Shown: positions 54,179 through 63,519 of the stretch, piece by piece
Position numbering within the stretch: position 1 is the stretch's first letter
Layout of the letters: the number at the start of each line of letters is the position of its first letter
Origin: Calditrichia bacterium
Lineage (GTDB): Bacteria > Calditrichota > Calditrichia > RBG-13-44-9 > J075
Reading direction: 5' to 3'
NCBI GenBank assembly: GCA_020635015.1
Contig: JACKAP010000002.1
Span: 62,001-126,000 of the forward strand
DNA length: 64,000 nucleotides
Made by a program: the position numbers and the translations under genes
The notes under the pieces: generated by a model
The model's input: only the letters and a program-made list of their open reading frames with translations
What the model was told of the DNA's origin: nothing
The model's database searches: none

Positions 54179-55717
54179 TCACCAGGTAAGTTCCTTACGC
54201 TCAAAGAATCGATGTAATCCCTTCCGCGCTTCGTAATTGATCTGTTCCGAAATAATCTGTACCGGGTTAAGATCATCGGTAAGAATTCTGTAACCGGTGG
54301 TATCCGGCGCAAAGCGGTTATTCCAGGCAAAATCGCGCCGGTACTCCAGCGTTTGCAGATAGCCGGGCGGCGGCAGCATTTCCTGCCACTGGCGATCTAA
54401 GTTCAATTCCCGATTGGCGGCAAACAGAATCACATTTCCCAGCGTATCTTGCGGCTGGTAGGCGGGTAATGCCCAGACTTGCCGGAAATGTACGCCGAGG
54501 GTTGCCGCAAGCACCTGCACCAGCGGCCCGTGCCAGCCATAGCTCTCCATGTTCATCACCAGCACACCACCTTCCTTGAGCCGCGACCGGATCAAATCAA
54601 AAGCTTCCCGGGTGACCAGATGAAACGGTATCGAACTACTGCCAAAGGCATCCATTACGATCACATCAAAGCGCCGGGTGGTCGTCAGTAAAAATTGCCG
54701 GCCGTCTTCCTCATGAACCTGGCATTCATCTTTCCGCAGACCGAAAAACTGATGGGCCATTCCGGTCACCACCGGGTCAATCTCAACAGCGTCCACCTGC
54801 CATCCATCCCGGGCGTAATTTCTGGCAACAGTTCCTCCGCCCAGGCCAATCAACAGCATCTCTCCGGGCTGCTCGAAGAGTTCCCGGGCCAAGTCAACCA
54901 CAGCAACATAGGGAAAATGGGTTTTCCCGGATTGCGGATCGATAATCGTATGCACCCCGCCATCAATAATCAGGTAACGTTTACCGGCTTTATCCACCAC
55001 CCGTATCTCCGCATAGGGACTGTGAGAAATTGCCATCAACCCTTTATCCGGATCTGCTTTATCATCAAAAACAGACCAGGTGCCCAGTGGAATAACGAGC
55101 AATAACCCGATCGCCAGCAGCGCAGAGCGTTTTGACTGCCGGGAGATCAACAACCCGATCAGCGCGGTAAGCAGCAGGAACGCTCCGATCAGCATCATCA
55201 AATGATTGACCCCGATGCTCGGTATCAGCACAAACCCGGTCAACAGCGCGGCAATCACGCTGCCGATGGTGGAGAGGGCATAGAGATCGCCGGCGGTGCG
55301 GCCGACTTCCTCCAGGCGCTCGGCGCGCAGGCGGATGGCGTAGGGACTGATCATCCCCAGCAGGGTTAGCGGAGGGGCAAACAGCACGAATGCGGCGATC
55401 AGCACCGCAAAACGCAGCCCGAAGGTCTCGCCGAGATCCAGCAAAGGATGCTTCAGCCAGGGAATCAGCAGCAGCCAGATCCCGGCGCCGATCATCAAAT
55501 AGCAAAGCCGGGAAAAGCGGGTGCCGCGGTCCGCCCAGCGCCCTCCCAGCATGTAACCGATGCTGAGGGCAATCAGGGTTACGGTGATCAGAGCCGACCA
55601 AAGAAACAGGCTGACCCCATAGAAGGGCCCCAGCACCCGGGTGCCGAGAATCTCTACCGCCAGCACCGAGGCGCCGGAGATAAAAACCATCGGGTAAAGC
55701 AAAAAACGATGTGCCAT
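54179..55717 (-). CDS. Membrane protein fused to spermidine-synthase-like domain
   Basis: About seven N-terminal membrane helices precede a Rossmann-like aminopropyltransferase domain (about 230-440) with LLIGLGGGTVARNY and VDAVEIDPVV. Such MFS-like/spermidine synthase fusions are common; whether they make polyamines is unproved. Start: ATG 55717 (MAHRFLL) after GAGGAA. It is convergent with the accessory-domain gene. Confidence 0.88.
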   Translation of the reverse strand: MAHRFLLYPMVFISGASVLAVEILGTRVLGPFYGVSLFLWSALITVTLIALSIGYMLGGRWADRGTRFSRLCYLMIGAGIWLLLIPWLKHPLLDLGETFGLRFAVLIAAFVLFAPPLTLLGMISPYAIRLRAERLEEVGRTAGDLYALSTIGSVIAALLTGFVLIPSIGVNHLMMLIGAFLLLTALIGLLISRQSKRSALLAIGLLLVIPLGTWSVFDDKADPDKGLMAISHSPYAEIRVVDKAGKRYLIIDGGVHTIIDPQSGKTHFPYVAVVDLARELFEQPGEMLLIGLGGGTVARNYARDGWQVDAVEIDPVVTGMAHQFFGLRKDECQVHEEDGRQFLLTTTRRFDVIVMDAFGSSSIPFHLVTREAFDLIRSRLKEGGVLVMNMESYGWHGPLVQVLAATLGVHFRQVWALPAYQPQDTLGNVILFAANRELNLDRQWQEMLPPPGYLQTLEYRRDFAWNNRFAPDTTGYRILTDDLNPVQIISEQINYEARKGLHRFFERKELTW

Positions 55718-55815
55718 CGGATTTCCTCTTCGATTGATATGCATACGAGTGGATGAATATACCGAATTCGGAAGAGAATCCCAAGACGATAGCAGAAGGA
55801 TGAAGGATGAAGTCA

Positions 55816-55890
55816 TCCAGGCGGAGGATAACGGTTTGAAACCGATGTGCCCTTCTCCCGGTTTTTCGAAACCGTTATCCTCCGCCTGGA
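55816..55890. repeat. Perfect 22-bp inverted repeat
   Basis: Arms 55816-55837 and 55869-55890 are exact inverted copies (TCCAGGCGGAGGATAACGG...). They lie upstream of the spermidine-synthase-like gene. Confidence 0.92.
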
Positions 55891-55996
55891 TAACTTTATT
55901 TGAACGGTTGGCAGGAAATCCGTTAGAAATAGGAATGCTTGACAGAGGAGATGGGATAGTTTTATATTAGCAACTGATGCTAAGCAGTTAACAGGT

Positions 55997-56118
55997 GCTG
56001 TCATTGCGAGCCGCGTCTTTTGCGGCACGGCAATCTCCGTCAAATCGCGCCCAACGTAACTGCAGATGGGTGAACGACGCAGGAGATTGCTTCGGCAAAA
56101 AGATGCCTCGCGATGACT
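55997..56118. repeat. 120-bp palindromic element, copy 2 (inverted relative to copy 1)
   Basis: Read on the minus strand this is about 85% identical to 43531-43652, with the same GTCATTGCGAG ends and GAGATTGC arms. It lies just upstream of the lipoprotein at 56149. Confidence 0.88.
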
Positions 56119-56148
56119 GCTCAAATCACATTACTGATGGGTGACACC

Positions 56149-56508
56149 ATGAAAGATAATTTATTCGCAATTTATTTCCGGCGATTGCTGCCGGTGATCG
56201 CCTTGCTGCTGACTTTCGCCTGCAGCAGCGAACGGCAACGGCCGGCGTCAGAACCCGATGCAGCCGCCACTGACGCCCCGCCCCCTGCTATTGAGACGGT
56301 GCTCCAGCAAAACAGTGCCGAATTGATGCAGATCCCCGGCGTGGTGGGGGTGGCACAGGGCTTACAGGATGAGCGCCCCTGCATTGTGGTTTATGTCAAA
56401 GAGAAAACCGATGCCGTCAGCGCACAAATCCCCAAAACCCTGAACGGCTATCCGGTACAGATCATCGAAAGCGGCGAACTCCGCGCCCTGCCAAAACCGG
56501 GGCTGTAA
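56149..56508 (+). CDS. Lipoprotein carrying the protease accessory domain
   Basis: The 119-aa protein has a lipoprotein signal peptide (LLLTFAC, Cys about residue 24), a 24-residue Pro/Ala-rich linker and then the accessory domain (LQQNSAELMQIPGVVGVAQG, VVYVKEKTDAVS, ESGELRALPKPGL), close to that of 53932. Start: ATG 56149 was chosen; upstream in-frame ATGs lie in repeat sequence. It would be held in the same compartment as the protease lipoprotein. Confidence 0.82.
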   Translation: MKDNLFAIYFRRLLPVIALLLTFACSSERQRPASEPDAAATDAPPPAIETVLQQNSAELMQIPGVVGVAQGLQDERPCIVVYVKEKTDAVSAQIPKTLNGYPVQIIESGELRALPKPGL

Positions 56509-56514
56509 TTGCAC

Positions 56515-56710
56515 GCAGTTTCCTTGGCGCGGCCTGCGGTCACAAGCAAATGGTAAATGCTTAATGCTCAGCGGTAAATGCTCATTGTAAAACATTTTAT
56601 CGCACATAAACTTTGCAAAAACAAAAAGTTTTGAGCGAATGTAGTACATTACACAGATTTATATACATGGTTAAGTGATAATAATGTAGCAATTTAACCT
56701 TGCCACTCCA
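56515..56710. repeat. Spacer with GGTAAATG units, similar to 4925-5235
   Basis: CTTGGCGCGGCC, CAAATGGTAAATGCT and GTTTTGA segments line up with those after tyrA, and this too starts directly after a stop codon. No gene was seen. Confidence 0.7.
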
Positions 56711-56746
56711 AAAAAAAGGCGACCCCAAATCGGGATCGCCTTTTTT
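56711..56746. terminator. Bidirectional terminator
   Basis: AAAAAAAGGCGACCCC pairs with GGGATCGCCTTTTTT around CAAATC. It serves the convergent lipoprotein and multicopper oxidase genes. Confidence 0.88.
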
Positions 56747-56756
56747 AATACATGCA

Positions 56757-56829
56757 CCAAACTACGGCATATAGGTTCGTTTCGAAGTAGTATGGTATGA
56801 TCCGTAGTTTGGTTCATACCATACTACTT
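56757..56829. repeat. Two interleaved stems at the oxidase stop
   Basis: AAGTAGTATGGTATGA (56785-56800) pairs exactly with its inverse (56814-56829), overlapping the multicopper oxidase stop codon, and AAACTACGG (56758) pairs with CCGTAGTTT (56802). Confidence 0.85.
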
Positions 56830-59757
56830 AACCAGCAGCATCTTCTTGGTTTGCACAAAATGCCCGGCCTGCAGGCGGTAGATATAGATTCCGCTGGCAA
56901 CCCGCGAACCGTACTGATCGGTGGCATTCCACTGGAAGGTGTGGAAACCGGCTTCCAGATTACCCCGTGCCAGGGTATAGACTTCCTGGCCCAGAATGTT
57001 GTAGATCTTCAGGGTCACGTTGGAGGCTTCCGGCAGCGCAAAGCGCACCGTGGTGGTGGGGTTGAACGGGTTGGGATAGTTCTGATCCAGGCTGTATTCC
57101 GTGGGCAGATTACCGATGGCCCCGTTTTCTTCTCCCGCTTCACCATTACCCTGAGCGATCACCTTGGCGGCATGCGGCATGATGTCGATGCCATGATGGT
57201 GGAGTTCCACACCTTCATAAACCTCGATCCGTTTGGCGCAGATCGATCCCTTGAAGTAGACATCATCCTGCAGCCGGATAGTCGCTTTCGGCGCAATGAT
57301 ATTGCCCTGGAAAATGGAACCGTCACGGATCTTGTGGCTGGAGCTGCCGTCGATGTTGAAGGTCAGGTCGCGAGAGGTGCCGTTGTCGATTACGACTTCC
57401 GCATCATGCACGACGTCCAGCTTGTTGTCAATATTCACCGTTACCGCGCCCAGTTGGGCATCGACTTCCAGGGTGGAGCGCTTGTTGAGGTAGAGTCTCT
57501 GCACATTATACACCCCGGCTTCTAATTTCAGGATCGCGTCTTCATACACTTTTACCTGCTTATAATCGCCGGGAGGCAACGCCAGGAATTCCCCGGCCGA
57601 CACTTTGACATTATCACTGCCGTAGGAGAACGGCGCCAGATCCGGGATCGCCATTTCTTCGACAGCATCATCATAATCGCTGATTGTGCCGGTTACCGTG
57701 GCATCGCCATACAGGCGGATACGGTCGCCGGAAGTCACATCGCCATGGATGGTATTGCGCTCGCGGATATCGATTTTATCGACGGCGGTCACATCACCGT
57801 GCAGCATACCGTCGTCGCCGTTCTTGAATTCGGCCCGGCCGTTGCTGTACACGTCGCCGTAGGCGGTGTAGAGCGACTGGAAGCGAACCCGGTCGTCAGC
57901 CAGCAGCAGGTACTGGTCTTTGTGCGTGCCGTCGCCGACATGGAAGGGACGCATCATTTCATGATCTTCATGAGAAAGGATGTGGCAATGCCAGACATAC
58001 CGTCCCGGCCGGTCAAACTTGGCAATCACCCGGGTCACCTGTCCCGGATACATCACGGCGGTATCTTTCCAGCCCGCTTCGTGAGATTCCGGCCCGGTTG
58101 CAGCGCCTTCATCGATAACGATGGAGCCAGCTTCCAATCTTCCGCCGCGGCCATAGCTGCCATCATGCTGAATTTGGTACTTTTCTTCCACCTCGCCTTC
58201 AAACGGACGGCGGTCTAGAATCTGGAAAGATACCAGGTGGAGGTGAATCGGGTGGGCGTCGGCGGTGGTGTTGTAGACTTCCCACACTTCCGTGTCGTTG
58301 AGCATCGGGTTTTCGGTGATCGGCTCGAACCAGGCCTGGGATCCCTGCTCCAGGGTACCCAGCAGCGGCTGCAGGCGGCCAAACTCATCGAGGCCTTCGA
58401 ACAGCACCAGGTTACGGGTGGCGCCGTCCTGCACCAGGGGCGCAATCGCCGGACGCAGGGTGGTGCCGGTGACCACGCTGGCTTCGGCGTAGCCGTTGTC
58501 AAAGCTTTTGCTGATGTTGAACTTCATCAGCTTGCCGGTAGTGGCGGGGTCGGCCGGAGGCAGGGTGCCGCCTTCGCCGTCACTGAGGTCGCCGCCGGCG
58601 GTAAAGCCTTTGAACGGCTCATCGCCGGCCCAGTTTTCCAGCACCAGCGACTGCCCGGACATGCCGGTGAAGTCGACCACGATATCATAACGCTCACCCG
58701 GGGCAAGGAGCAGTTCGGTTTTTGCCACGGCCTGGGGCAGCAGGGCGTCGTCGGTACCAATCACATGGAAGGTCCGGTAGCTGCTGCCATTTTCGAATTT
58801 CAGGATATAGAAACGGGAATCGGAACCGTTCAGCAGACGGAAGCGGTATTTGCGCGGTTCCACTTCATACTTCGGCCAGGCTTTCCCGTTCACCAGGATG
58901 ATGTCGCCGAAGAACTCCGCCACGGCAGTCTCGTTGGGCAGATCCTCACACCCACCATTGGGATTGTTCGGATCATCGCACCAGTCACCTTCCGGATCGA
59001 CTTCCGGCACCGAAGGATCGGAGGGGAAGAAGAGCTGGCCGCTCTCGTCGAACATGCGGTCCTGGAATACGAGTTCCACTTCATACGGCTCTGCCGGCAA
59101 CACATTGGTATTGATGAGATTAAGCTCATTGTCGTCGCGCAGGAAATAGAATCCGGCCAGCCCGGCATATACGTTCAACCGGGTAATGCCCAGAGCGTGA
59201 TCGTGATACCACAGCGTGCCCGCTTCCTGGCTGTTATCATACACATAGCGCTCCTTCACGAAGGTCGCGCCGGTTTCGGCAAATCCCTGGGTAAACCAGG
59301 CTTCCGGCAGGCCGTCGCTGGCCGATTCGGTATGGCCGCCGTGCAAGTGGGTCACCGTCGCGATGCCCGCCGTCGGTCTGGCCATGTGCAGCGACGGATC
59401 GACCGGCAGCATGTGCTCCATGGGCAGTTCGTTATTCCATTGAATCTGGATCCGTTCGTCTCGATATGTAACGATGGTGGCACCGGGATAAGTCGGCACC
59501 CCGATTTGGGGGAAGTTATATCCCCAGACCTTGGTCAGCATGCCCATCCCGAGCAGATCCTGTTCGGTTTCCTGCATGCTCACGTCGATATTGGTGCCTG
59601 CAGTCAATTCAACCCGCAGTCCCAGATCGCGGATCACCGGGAGGTCATTGGTGAATTTCGGCACCAATCCCGGATCCAGGGTTTGGGCAAGTGCAATTTG
59701 CCCGGTGATCACGAGCCCCATCAACAGGGTCTTCGCGAGATTCAGTAACTTCTTCAT
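56824..59757 (-). CDS. Secreted multicopper oxidase with repeat-rich surface module and FCB sorting tail
   Basis: The 977-aa protein has a signal peptide (to IALAQT). Residues about 30-610 are a multicopper oxidase of CotA/bilirubin oxidase type: HLHGGH, WYHDHALGITR, HPIHLHLVSFQ, HCHILSHEDHEMM. Residues about 620-870 are a beta-rich solenoid-like module (HGDVTAVDKIDIRERNTIHG, VYNVQRLYLNKRSTLEVDA), then the QNYPNPFNPTTTVRFALP tail. It would display the oxidase on the cell surface. AAGGAG lies 6 nt upstream of the start. Substrate unknown. Confidence 0.92.
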   Translation of the reverse strand: MKKLLNLAKTLLMGLVITGQIALAQTLDPGLVPKFTNDLPVIRDLGLRVELTAGTNIDVSMQETEQDLLGMGMLTKVWGYNFPQIGVPTYPGATIVTYRDERIQIQWNNELPMEHMLPVDPSLHMARPTAGIATVTHLHGGHTESASDGLPEAWFTQGFAETGATFVKERYVYDNSQEAGTLWYHDHALGITRLNVYAGLAGFYFLRDDNELNLINTNVLPAEPYEVELVFQDRMFDESGQLFFPSDPSVPEVDPEGDWCDDPNNPNGGCEDLPNETAVAEFFGDIILVNGKAWPKYEVEPRKYRFRLLNGSDSRFYILKFENGSSYRTFHVIGTDDALLPQAVAKTELLLAPGERYDIVVDFTGMSGQSLVLENWAGDEPFKGFTAGGDLSDGEGGTLPPADPATTGKLMKFNISKSFDNGYAEASVVTGTTLRPAIAPLVQDGATRNLVLFEGLDEFGRLQPLLGTLEQGSQAWFEPITENPMLNDTEVWEVYNTTADAHPIHLHLVSFQILDRRPFEGEVEEKYQIQHDGSYGRGGRLEAGSIVIDEGAATGPESHEAGWKDTAVMYPGQVTRVIAKFDRPGRYVWHCHILSHEDHEMMRPFHVGDGTHKDQYLLLADDRVRFQSLYTAYGDVYSNGRAEFKNGDDGMLHGDVTAVDKIDIRERNTIHGDVTSGDRIRLYGDATVTGTISDYDDAVEEMAIPDLAPFSYGSDNVKVSAGEFLALPPGDYKQVKVYEDAILKLEAGVYNVQRLYLNKRSTLEVDAQLGAVTVNIDNKLDVVHDAEVVIDNGTSRDLTFNIDGSSSHKIRDGSIFQGNIIAPKATIRLQDDVYFKGSICAKRIEVYEGVELHHHGIDIMPHAAKVIAQGNGEAGEENGAIGNLPTEYSLDQNYPNPFNPTTTVRFALPEASNVTLKIYNILGQEVYTLARGNLEAGFHTFQWNATDQYGSRVASGIYIYRLQAGHFVQTKKMLLVK

Positions 59758-60557
59758 AAGCAGCTCCTTTCCTTCCTCAATGCATAGATTGAAACAGTTG
59801 ATTAGATGATTAATTGAGTGTGAATTGATTAGGTGAAATAAGTTTTACAATGACCAGCATTCTGGTTCAGCATTCCATCCAAGAAGCAGTAGCGCATTCT
59901 ACAGTCTATGATGGGAAGGAAACAGTGATCCTCCTCTGAAAAAATCAGACCAATAGGAACAGTGCTCCGCATGTGCATTCACCGGAGAACCGGAATTGAA
60001 CGAATGCAACCGGAAACAGTGCTCCCGTTCGGCAGCTTAAAACTTAAAATCAATATCACCGGGAAATTAACCGCATGAGCAGTTAACGCCCGGCACACAT
60101 TGATCTCAGTGCCACCTGAGTTCAATACCCACTCATAAAGAACTGGAGGTTTCTCGATCCCTGGAGAGTTGTAAAAAAAGATCCGCCTACTCTGGAAGTT
60201 CAGAGTATGAATTACCGCTACTCGATCGCCCTCTGGCACAGGGCAGGATATTTATAAATTTTTGTCGTTGAGAAAGTGCTAGACTCTGAACAACAAGTAT
60301 CACTACTAAATTGTTCACGAATATAATGCACTCGACCCGGTTTTGTGTCTGTGACAAATATCACATGGGCTTTTTTTTTTAACAAAACCCGATCAGTGGA
60401 AAAAAATGGGATTCTATCCAGTGCTGCCACCAGGGGGTATATGTGAATTCAGATCTGCTTTAAAATGACAATTTTTTTCACAATTTCTCATATTTTCTGA
60501 ATCATGGAGATTCAAATACATTGCTATAAGTTCATAATAATCAGACGATTAAAAAAC
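59758..60557. other. Long non-coding spacer
   Basis: The region between divergent genes is AT-rich and free of repeat arrays. Weak inverted repeats such as ACCAG-CATT-CTGGT (near 59860) occur. I saw no gene here; small frames on the minus strand have no family features. Confidence 0.55.
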
Positions 60558-60573
60558 TGGCACCTCAATTGCT
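60558..60573 (+). promoter_or_regulatory. Sigma-54-type promoter
   Basis: TGGCACCTCAATTGCT has the exact GG-N10-GC spacing of the -24/-12 element and fits TGGCACnnnnnTTGCw. It lies 39 nt upstream of the lipoprotein start at 60612, which has AAGGAG at 60598-60603. Confidence 0.7.
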
Positions 60574-60611
60574 TTTCGATATATAAACAACTTGAACAAG
60601 GAGATGTGGAG

Positions 60612-61400
60612 ATGAAAAAAGTAATTGGCGCAGTATTCATGTTAGGCATGTTGGGGTATTTTCTGAGCGGATGCGACCAGCTTCAACTGAATGGGATCGA
60701 TCTGTCCGAAACCGCCACCCTGCGGGTATATGTCAGCGGGGTGCCCAGCGAATTCCAGGAAGTGAGTTTTACCTTTTCCGAGATCAGCGCCCAGATCGGC
60801 AATATGTGGATTTCGGTGATGGATACGCTGCACACCGTTACCTTGCCCCAGTGGGCGGTCGGCGACCTGATCGAGATTGGCGAAGCGGTAGTGCCGGCGG
60901 GCGATTATTCCCAGTTGCAGTTGCTGATCGAGCGGGCACGGGTAATGGTCGGCAACGAGATCTTCGAGGTGGTCATCCCGGACAGCAGCCAGGCGGGCAT
61001 GAAGTTGATCGATGAATTTGTGATCGATCCGGGCACATCCTTTGAGTTGATCATCGACTTCGACATCAATCGCTCGATTATCAGCGTCGGCCCTCCCGGG
61101 AACCCGATCAGCTATCACCTGCGGCCGGTGATGCGGGTCATCCCCCGGGCACTGAGCGGCTCGCTGTCCGCCACCGTGACCAATCCGGAGAATGAAGCGG
61201 TCGCCTGCGCAATCCAGAACGGCGACACCCTCACCACCGCGCGGGTGCATCCTCAATCGGGCGCTTTTTTGCTGGGCTTCCTGCCGGGAGGCGATTACAC
61301 CATCATGGTCAGCGATCAAAACGGCGCCGCGTACCAGGCAGATCCGGTGGAAATCATCGCCGGCGAAAACAAAGACCTGGGTGAAATCACCTTGCAGTAA
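60612..61400 (+). CDS. DUF4382-like lipoprotein
   Basis: The 262-aa protein has a lipobox (YFLSGC). The body resembles DUF4382: ATLRVYVSGVPSEFQEVSFTF, AVVPAGDYSQLQLLIE and a beta-sandwich tail GFLPGGDYTIMVSDQNGAAY like a carboxypeptidase regulatory domain. These are surface-anchored proteins of unknown role. A sigma-54-type promoter is upstream and a 20-bp palindrome follows the stop. Start: ATG 60612 with AAGGAG. Confidence 0.85.
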   Translation: MKKVIGAVFMLGMLGYFLSGCDQLQLNGIDLSETATLRVYVSGVPSEFQEVSFTFSEISAQIGNMWISVMDTLHTVTLPQWAVGDLIEIGEAVVPAGDYSQLQLLIERARVMVGNEIFEVVIPDSSQAGMKLIDEFVIDPGTSFELIIDFDINRSIISVGPPGNPISYHLRPVMRVIPRALSGSLSATVTNPENEAVACAIQNGDTLTTARVHPQSGAFLLGFLPGGDYTIMVSDQNGAAYQADPVEIIAGENKDLGEITLQ

Positions 61401-61404
61401 GTCG

Positions 61405-61424
61405 GGTCGAGTCGCGACTCGACC
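61405..61424. repeat. Perfect 20-bp palindrome after stop
   Basis: GGTCGAGTCGCGACTCGACC begins 4 bp after the stop codon; it shares GGGTCGCGACCC-like architecture with 40802-40821 and 2583-2600. Confidence 0.92.
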
Positions 61425-61439
61425 GGCGGAGCGGGACGA

Positions 61440-61556
61440 ATGCGGAGCGGAACGAGTGCGGAGTGCGGAGTGCGGAGTGGAACGAGTGCGGAGTGCGGAG
61501 TGCGGAGTGCGGAGTGCGGAGTGCGGAGTGCGGAGTGCGGAGTGCGGAGTGTGGAA
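61440..61556. repeat. GCGGAGT heptamer array
   Basis: More than ten GCGGAGT units with two GGAACGA interruptions, sense to the upstream gene. Confidence 0.95.
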
Positions 61557-61647
61557 TTTAGATTATGTTGGGTAAAAATGTAGGGGCGAGTCGTGGCTCG
61601 CCCTTATGTTATCTCCCGCCTTTCCGGCTTATCACCAACTTCCCGAA

Positions 61648-63258
61648 TCATTGCAGCAGGATCATTTTTTTCACTGCGGTATGAAATTCTATGCCATCAT
61701 CATGAGTCAAGCGGTAGAAATAGACGCCCGATGGCAGGTTTTCCGCTACCCAATTCAATGAATAACTCCCGGCGGGCAGGCGCTCATGTATCGCCACATC
61801 GAGTTCCTGGCCGAGGATGTTCAATATGGTTAAAACGACCTCCCCTTCTGCGGGAAGGTCGAAGCGGATTGTGGTTGCAGGGTTGAATGGATTCGGATAA
61901 TTCTGCTCCAACTGGAAATCATGCGGAACCACCGAAGCACCCGATGGATCATCGCCGATACCGGTGGTGCCAGCCGGGCGTACCGGGCGCACGAAGTTGT
62001 AAATCCGGATCACATCGCCCTGCGGCCCGAAGCCATGGGGAAAATTATCGGGATTGCCCACCTTAGGATCACTGCGCTGCGCCCCCGCTCCATGCACATC
62101 CATCAAGATATAATTTCCGGAATTGGGAGGTATTTCCATGAAACCCAGCGCCTCGCCAAACGCCAAATATACGGCTTTGGTATGCATCACCTGAGGCGGG
62201 CCGTCGCCGTGGGTCGTGCTGGCCCAATAAAACGGATAATTGGTATTTCCACCTTCGTCGGTAATCGCGGTGACGCTGAAAGCCGGATCGATCGCCGGGG
62301 AATTGCTGGTCTGCGGCGACCGGGAATAATCGACAATGCTCTGCAATTCTTTGGCATTGGGCAGGCGCCAATCGTTATGCCCCAGGTAGTTTTCCTGATT
62401 TTTTTGCTGCACCCAGGCCAGCGCTTCCGGCCAGTTCAGGCCCGTCCCACAATCATCTTTGCCCCACATCAGGCCGGTCGCCTGATCGGTAACCGTTCCG
62501 TCGCCATTGTCGATAAAATGGTTGATTCCATAACTGCTGTTGCTGCGCACCAACCGCACCTCAAAGGTCTTTTCCGTTCCCCCGGGCATGGTGGTACCAT
62601 ACCCTTTGATTCTCCCATCGGCAAAGTTGACCCCGAAGACGGTAAAATCACCGCTCATAGTGGTGCCGACGTAATCGGTGGCGGAAATATATTGAGCATC
62701 GATAAAACGCTCTCCACTGGTTTCATCCCCGTAACGAAATTCAAACATACCGGTATCGATGAAAGGGGTGGATGTACTGGCGCTGGTGCCGGTTACGCCC
62801 CGAAAGTCGATCAACGAATAGAGCTCTTTAATGGTGGGCAGCCGCCAGTCGTTGTAACCGGCCAGCGTAACGGTATCGGCGGCGGCATGGGCCTGATCAT
62901 AGGTGAATTTATCATCCATAAGATTTTGCTGCCACATCAGGCCGGTGTTCAGATCCGTCACCGTACCGTCGCCGTTATCCTGGTAATCCGGCTGAACACC
63001 CTGAGTTTGCGCATCCTGTCCATAAAATGGCGCTCCCGGCTGGGGAAAGGGAATCACCTGGAGTGTATCAAAGCACTGACTCTGGCCGGTATCGATCACC
63101 GGATAAGTCTGACCGAATGCCGGAAAACTGATGCTGCAGAAAAAAAACACCTGGCATGCGGCTGCCAGCATAATCATTCGCCTAAGCTCTGCCCGGACTG
63201 GCATCATATTATGTGAAACAGACCGTATCCAATTCAGGTTCATTTCTTGGTAAATCAC
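61648..63258 (-). CDS. DUF1566 (Lcl-type) secreted protein with FCB sorting tail
   Basis: The 536-aa protein contains two DUF1566 modules: DNGDGTVTDLNTGLMWQQ (about 92-109) and DNGDGTVTDQATGLMWGKDD (about 250-270), each followed by NDWRLPxxKEL. The QNYPNPFNPATTIRFDLP tail closes it. GTG 63258 has GGAG at ideal spacing, and the signal peptide (LAAACQVFFFCSISFPAFGQ) lies about 30 residues in, so a later Met (for example MMPVRAEL) may be the true start. Function unknown; such proteins are often lectin-like. Confidence 0.85.
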   Translation of the reverse strand: MIYQEMNLNWIRSVSHNMMPVRAELRRMIMLAAACQVFFFCSISFPAFGQTYPVIDTGQSQCFDTLQVIPFPQPGAPFYGQDAQTQGVQPDYQDNGDGTVTDLNTGLMWQQNLMDDKFTYDQAHAAADTVTLAGYNDWRLPTIKELYSLIDFRGVTGTSASTSTPFIDTGMFEFRYGDETSGERFIDAQYISATDYVGTTMSGDFTVFGVNFADGRIKGYGTTMPGGTEKTFEVRLVRSNSSYGINHFIDNGDGTVTDQATGLMWGKDDCGTGLNWPEALAWVQQKNQENYLGHNDWRLPNAKELQSIVDYSRSPQTSNSPAIDPAFSVTAITDEGGNTNYPFYWASTTHGDGPPQVMHTKAVYLAFGEALGFMEIPPNSGNYILMDVHGAGAQRSDPKVGNPDNFPHGFGPQGDVIRIYNFVRPVRPAGTTGIGDDPSGASVVPHDFQLEQNYPNPFNPATTIRFDLPAEGEVVLTILNILGQELDVAIHERLPAGSYSLNWVAENLPSGVYFYRLTHDDGIEFHTAVKKMILLQ

Positions 63259-63458
63259 TTTAGCTCCTTTCCGATTTTCGGTGAAACCAAATGGGCGGCA
63301 TCTTTGCCCCGCCGAACTTTAGCGTCAGCCCTCTCATCTGATTTGACACGCTCCCGCCTAAAAACTTGCAGGCTCAATAATTCCGCCATCACCGAAAAAT
63401 AGTTGAAACCGGCTTGTAAAATCGGTAGATTTGTCTTTATTTGTCCACAAGCCTCATT

Positions 63459-63474
63459 TGGCTAAGTCAATGCG
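63459..63474 (+). promoter_or_regulatory. Possible sigma-54-type promoter
   Basis: TGGCTAAGTCAATGCG has GG-N10-GC spacing (GG at 63460-63461, GC at 63472-63473), 46 nt upstream of the ATG at 63520. It matches the consensus less well than 60558. Confidence 0.4.
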
Positions 63475-63519
63475 GCGCTGATCCGGTCATAACTCCAATG
63501 CTTCAGTCGGAATAATATC

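Noticed and set aside
58237..59748. Long plus-strand frame opposite the multicopper oxidase
   Set aside because: The oxidase frame on the other strand has motifs and a signal peptide; this one is a shadow.
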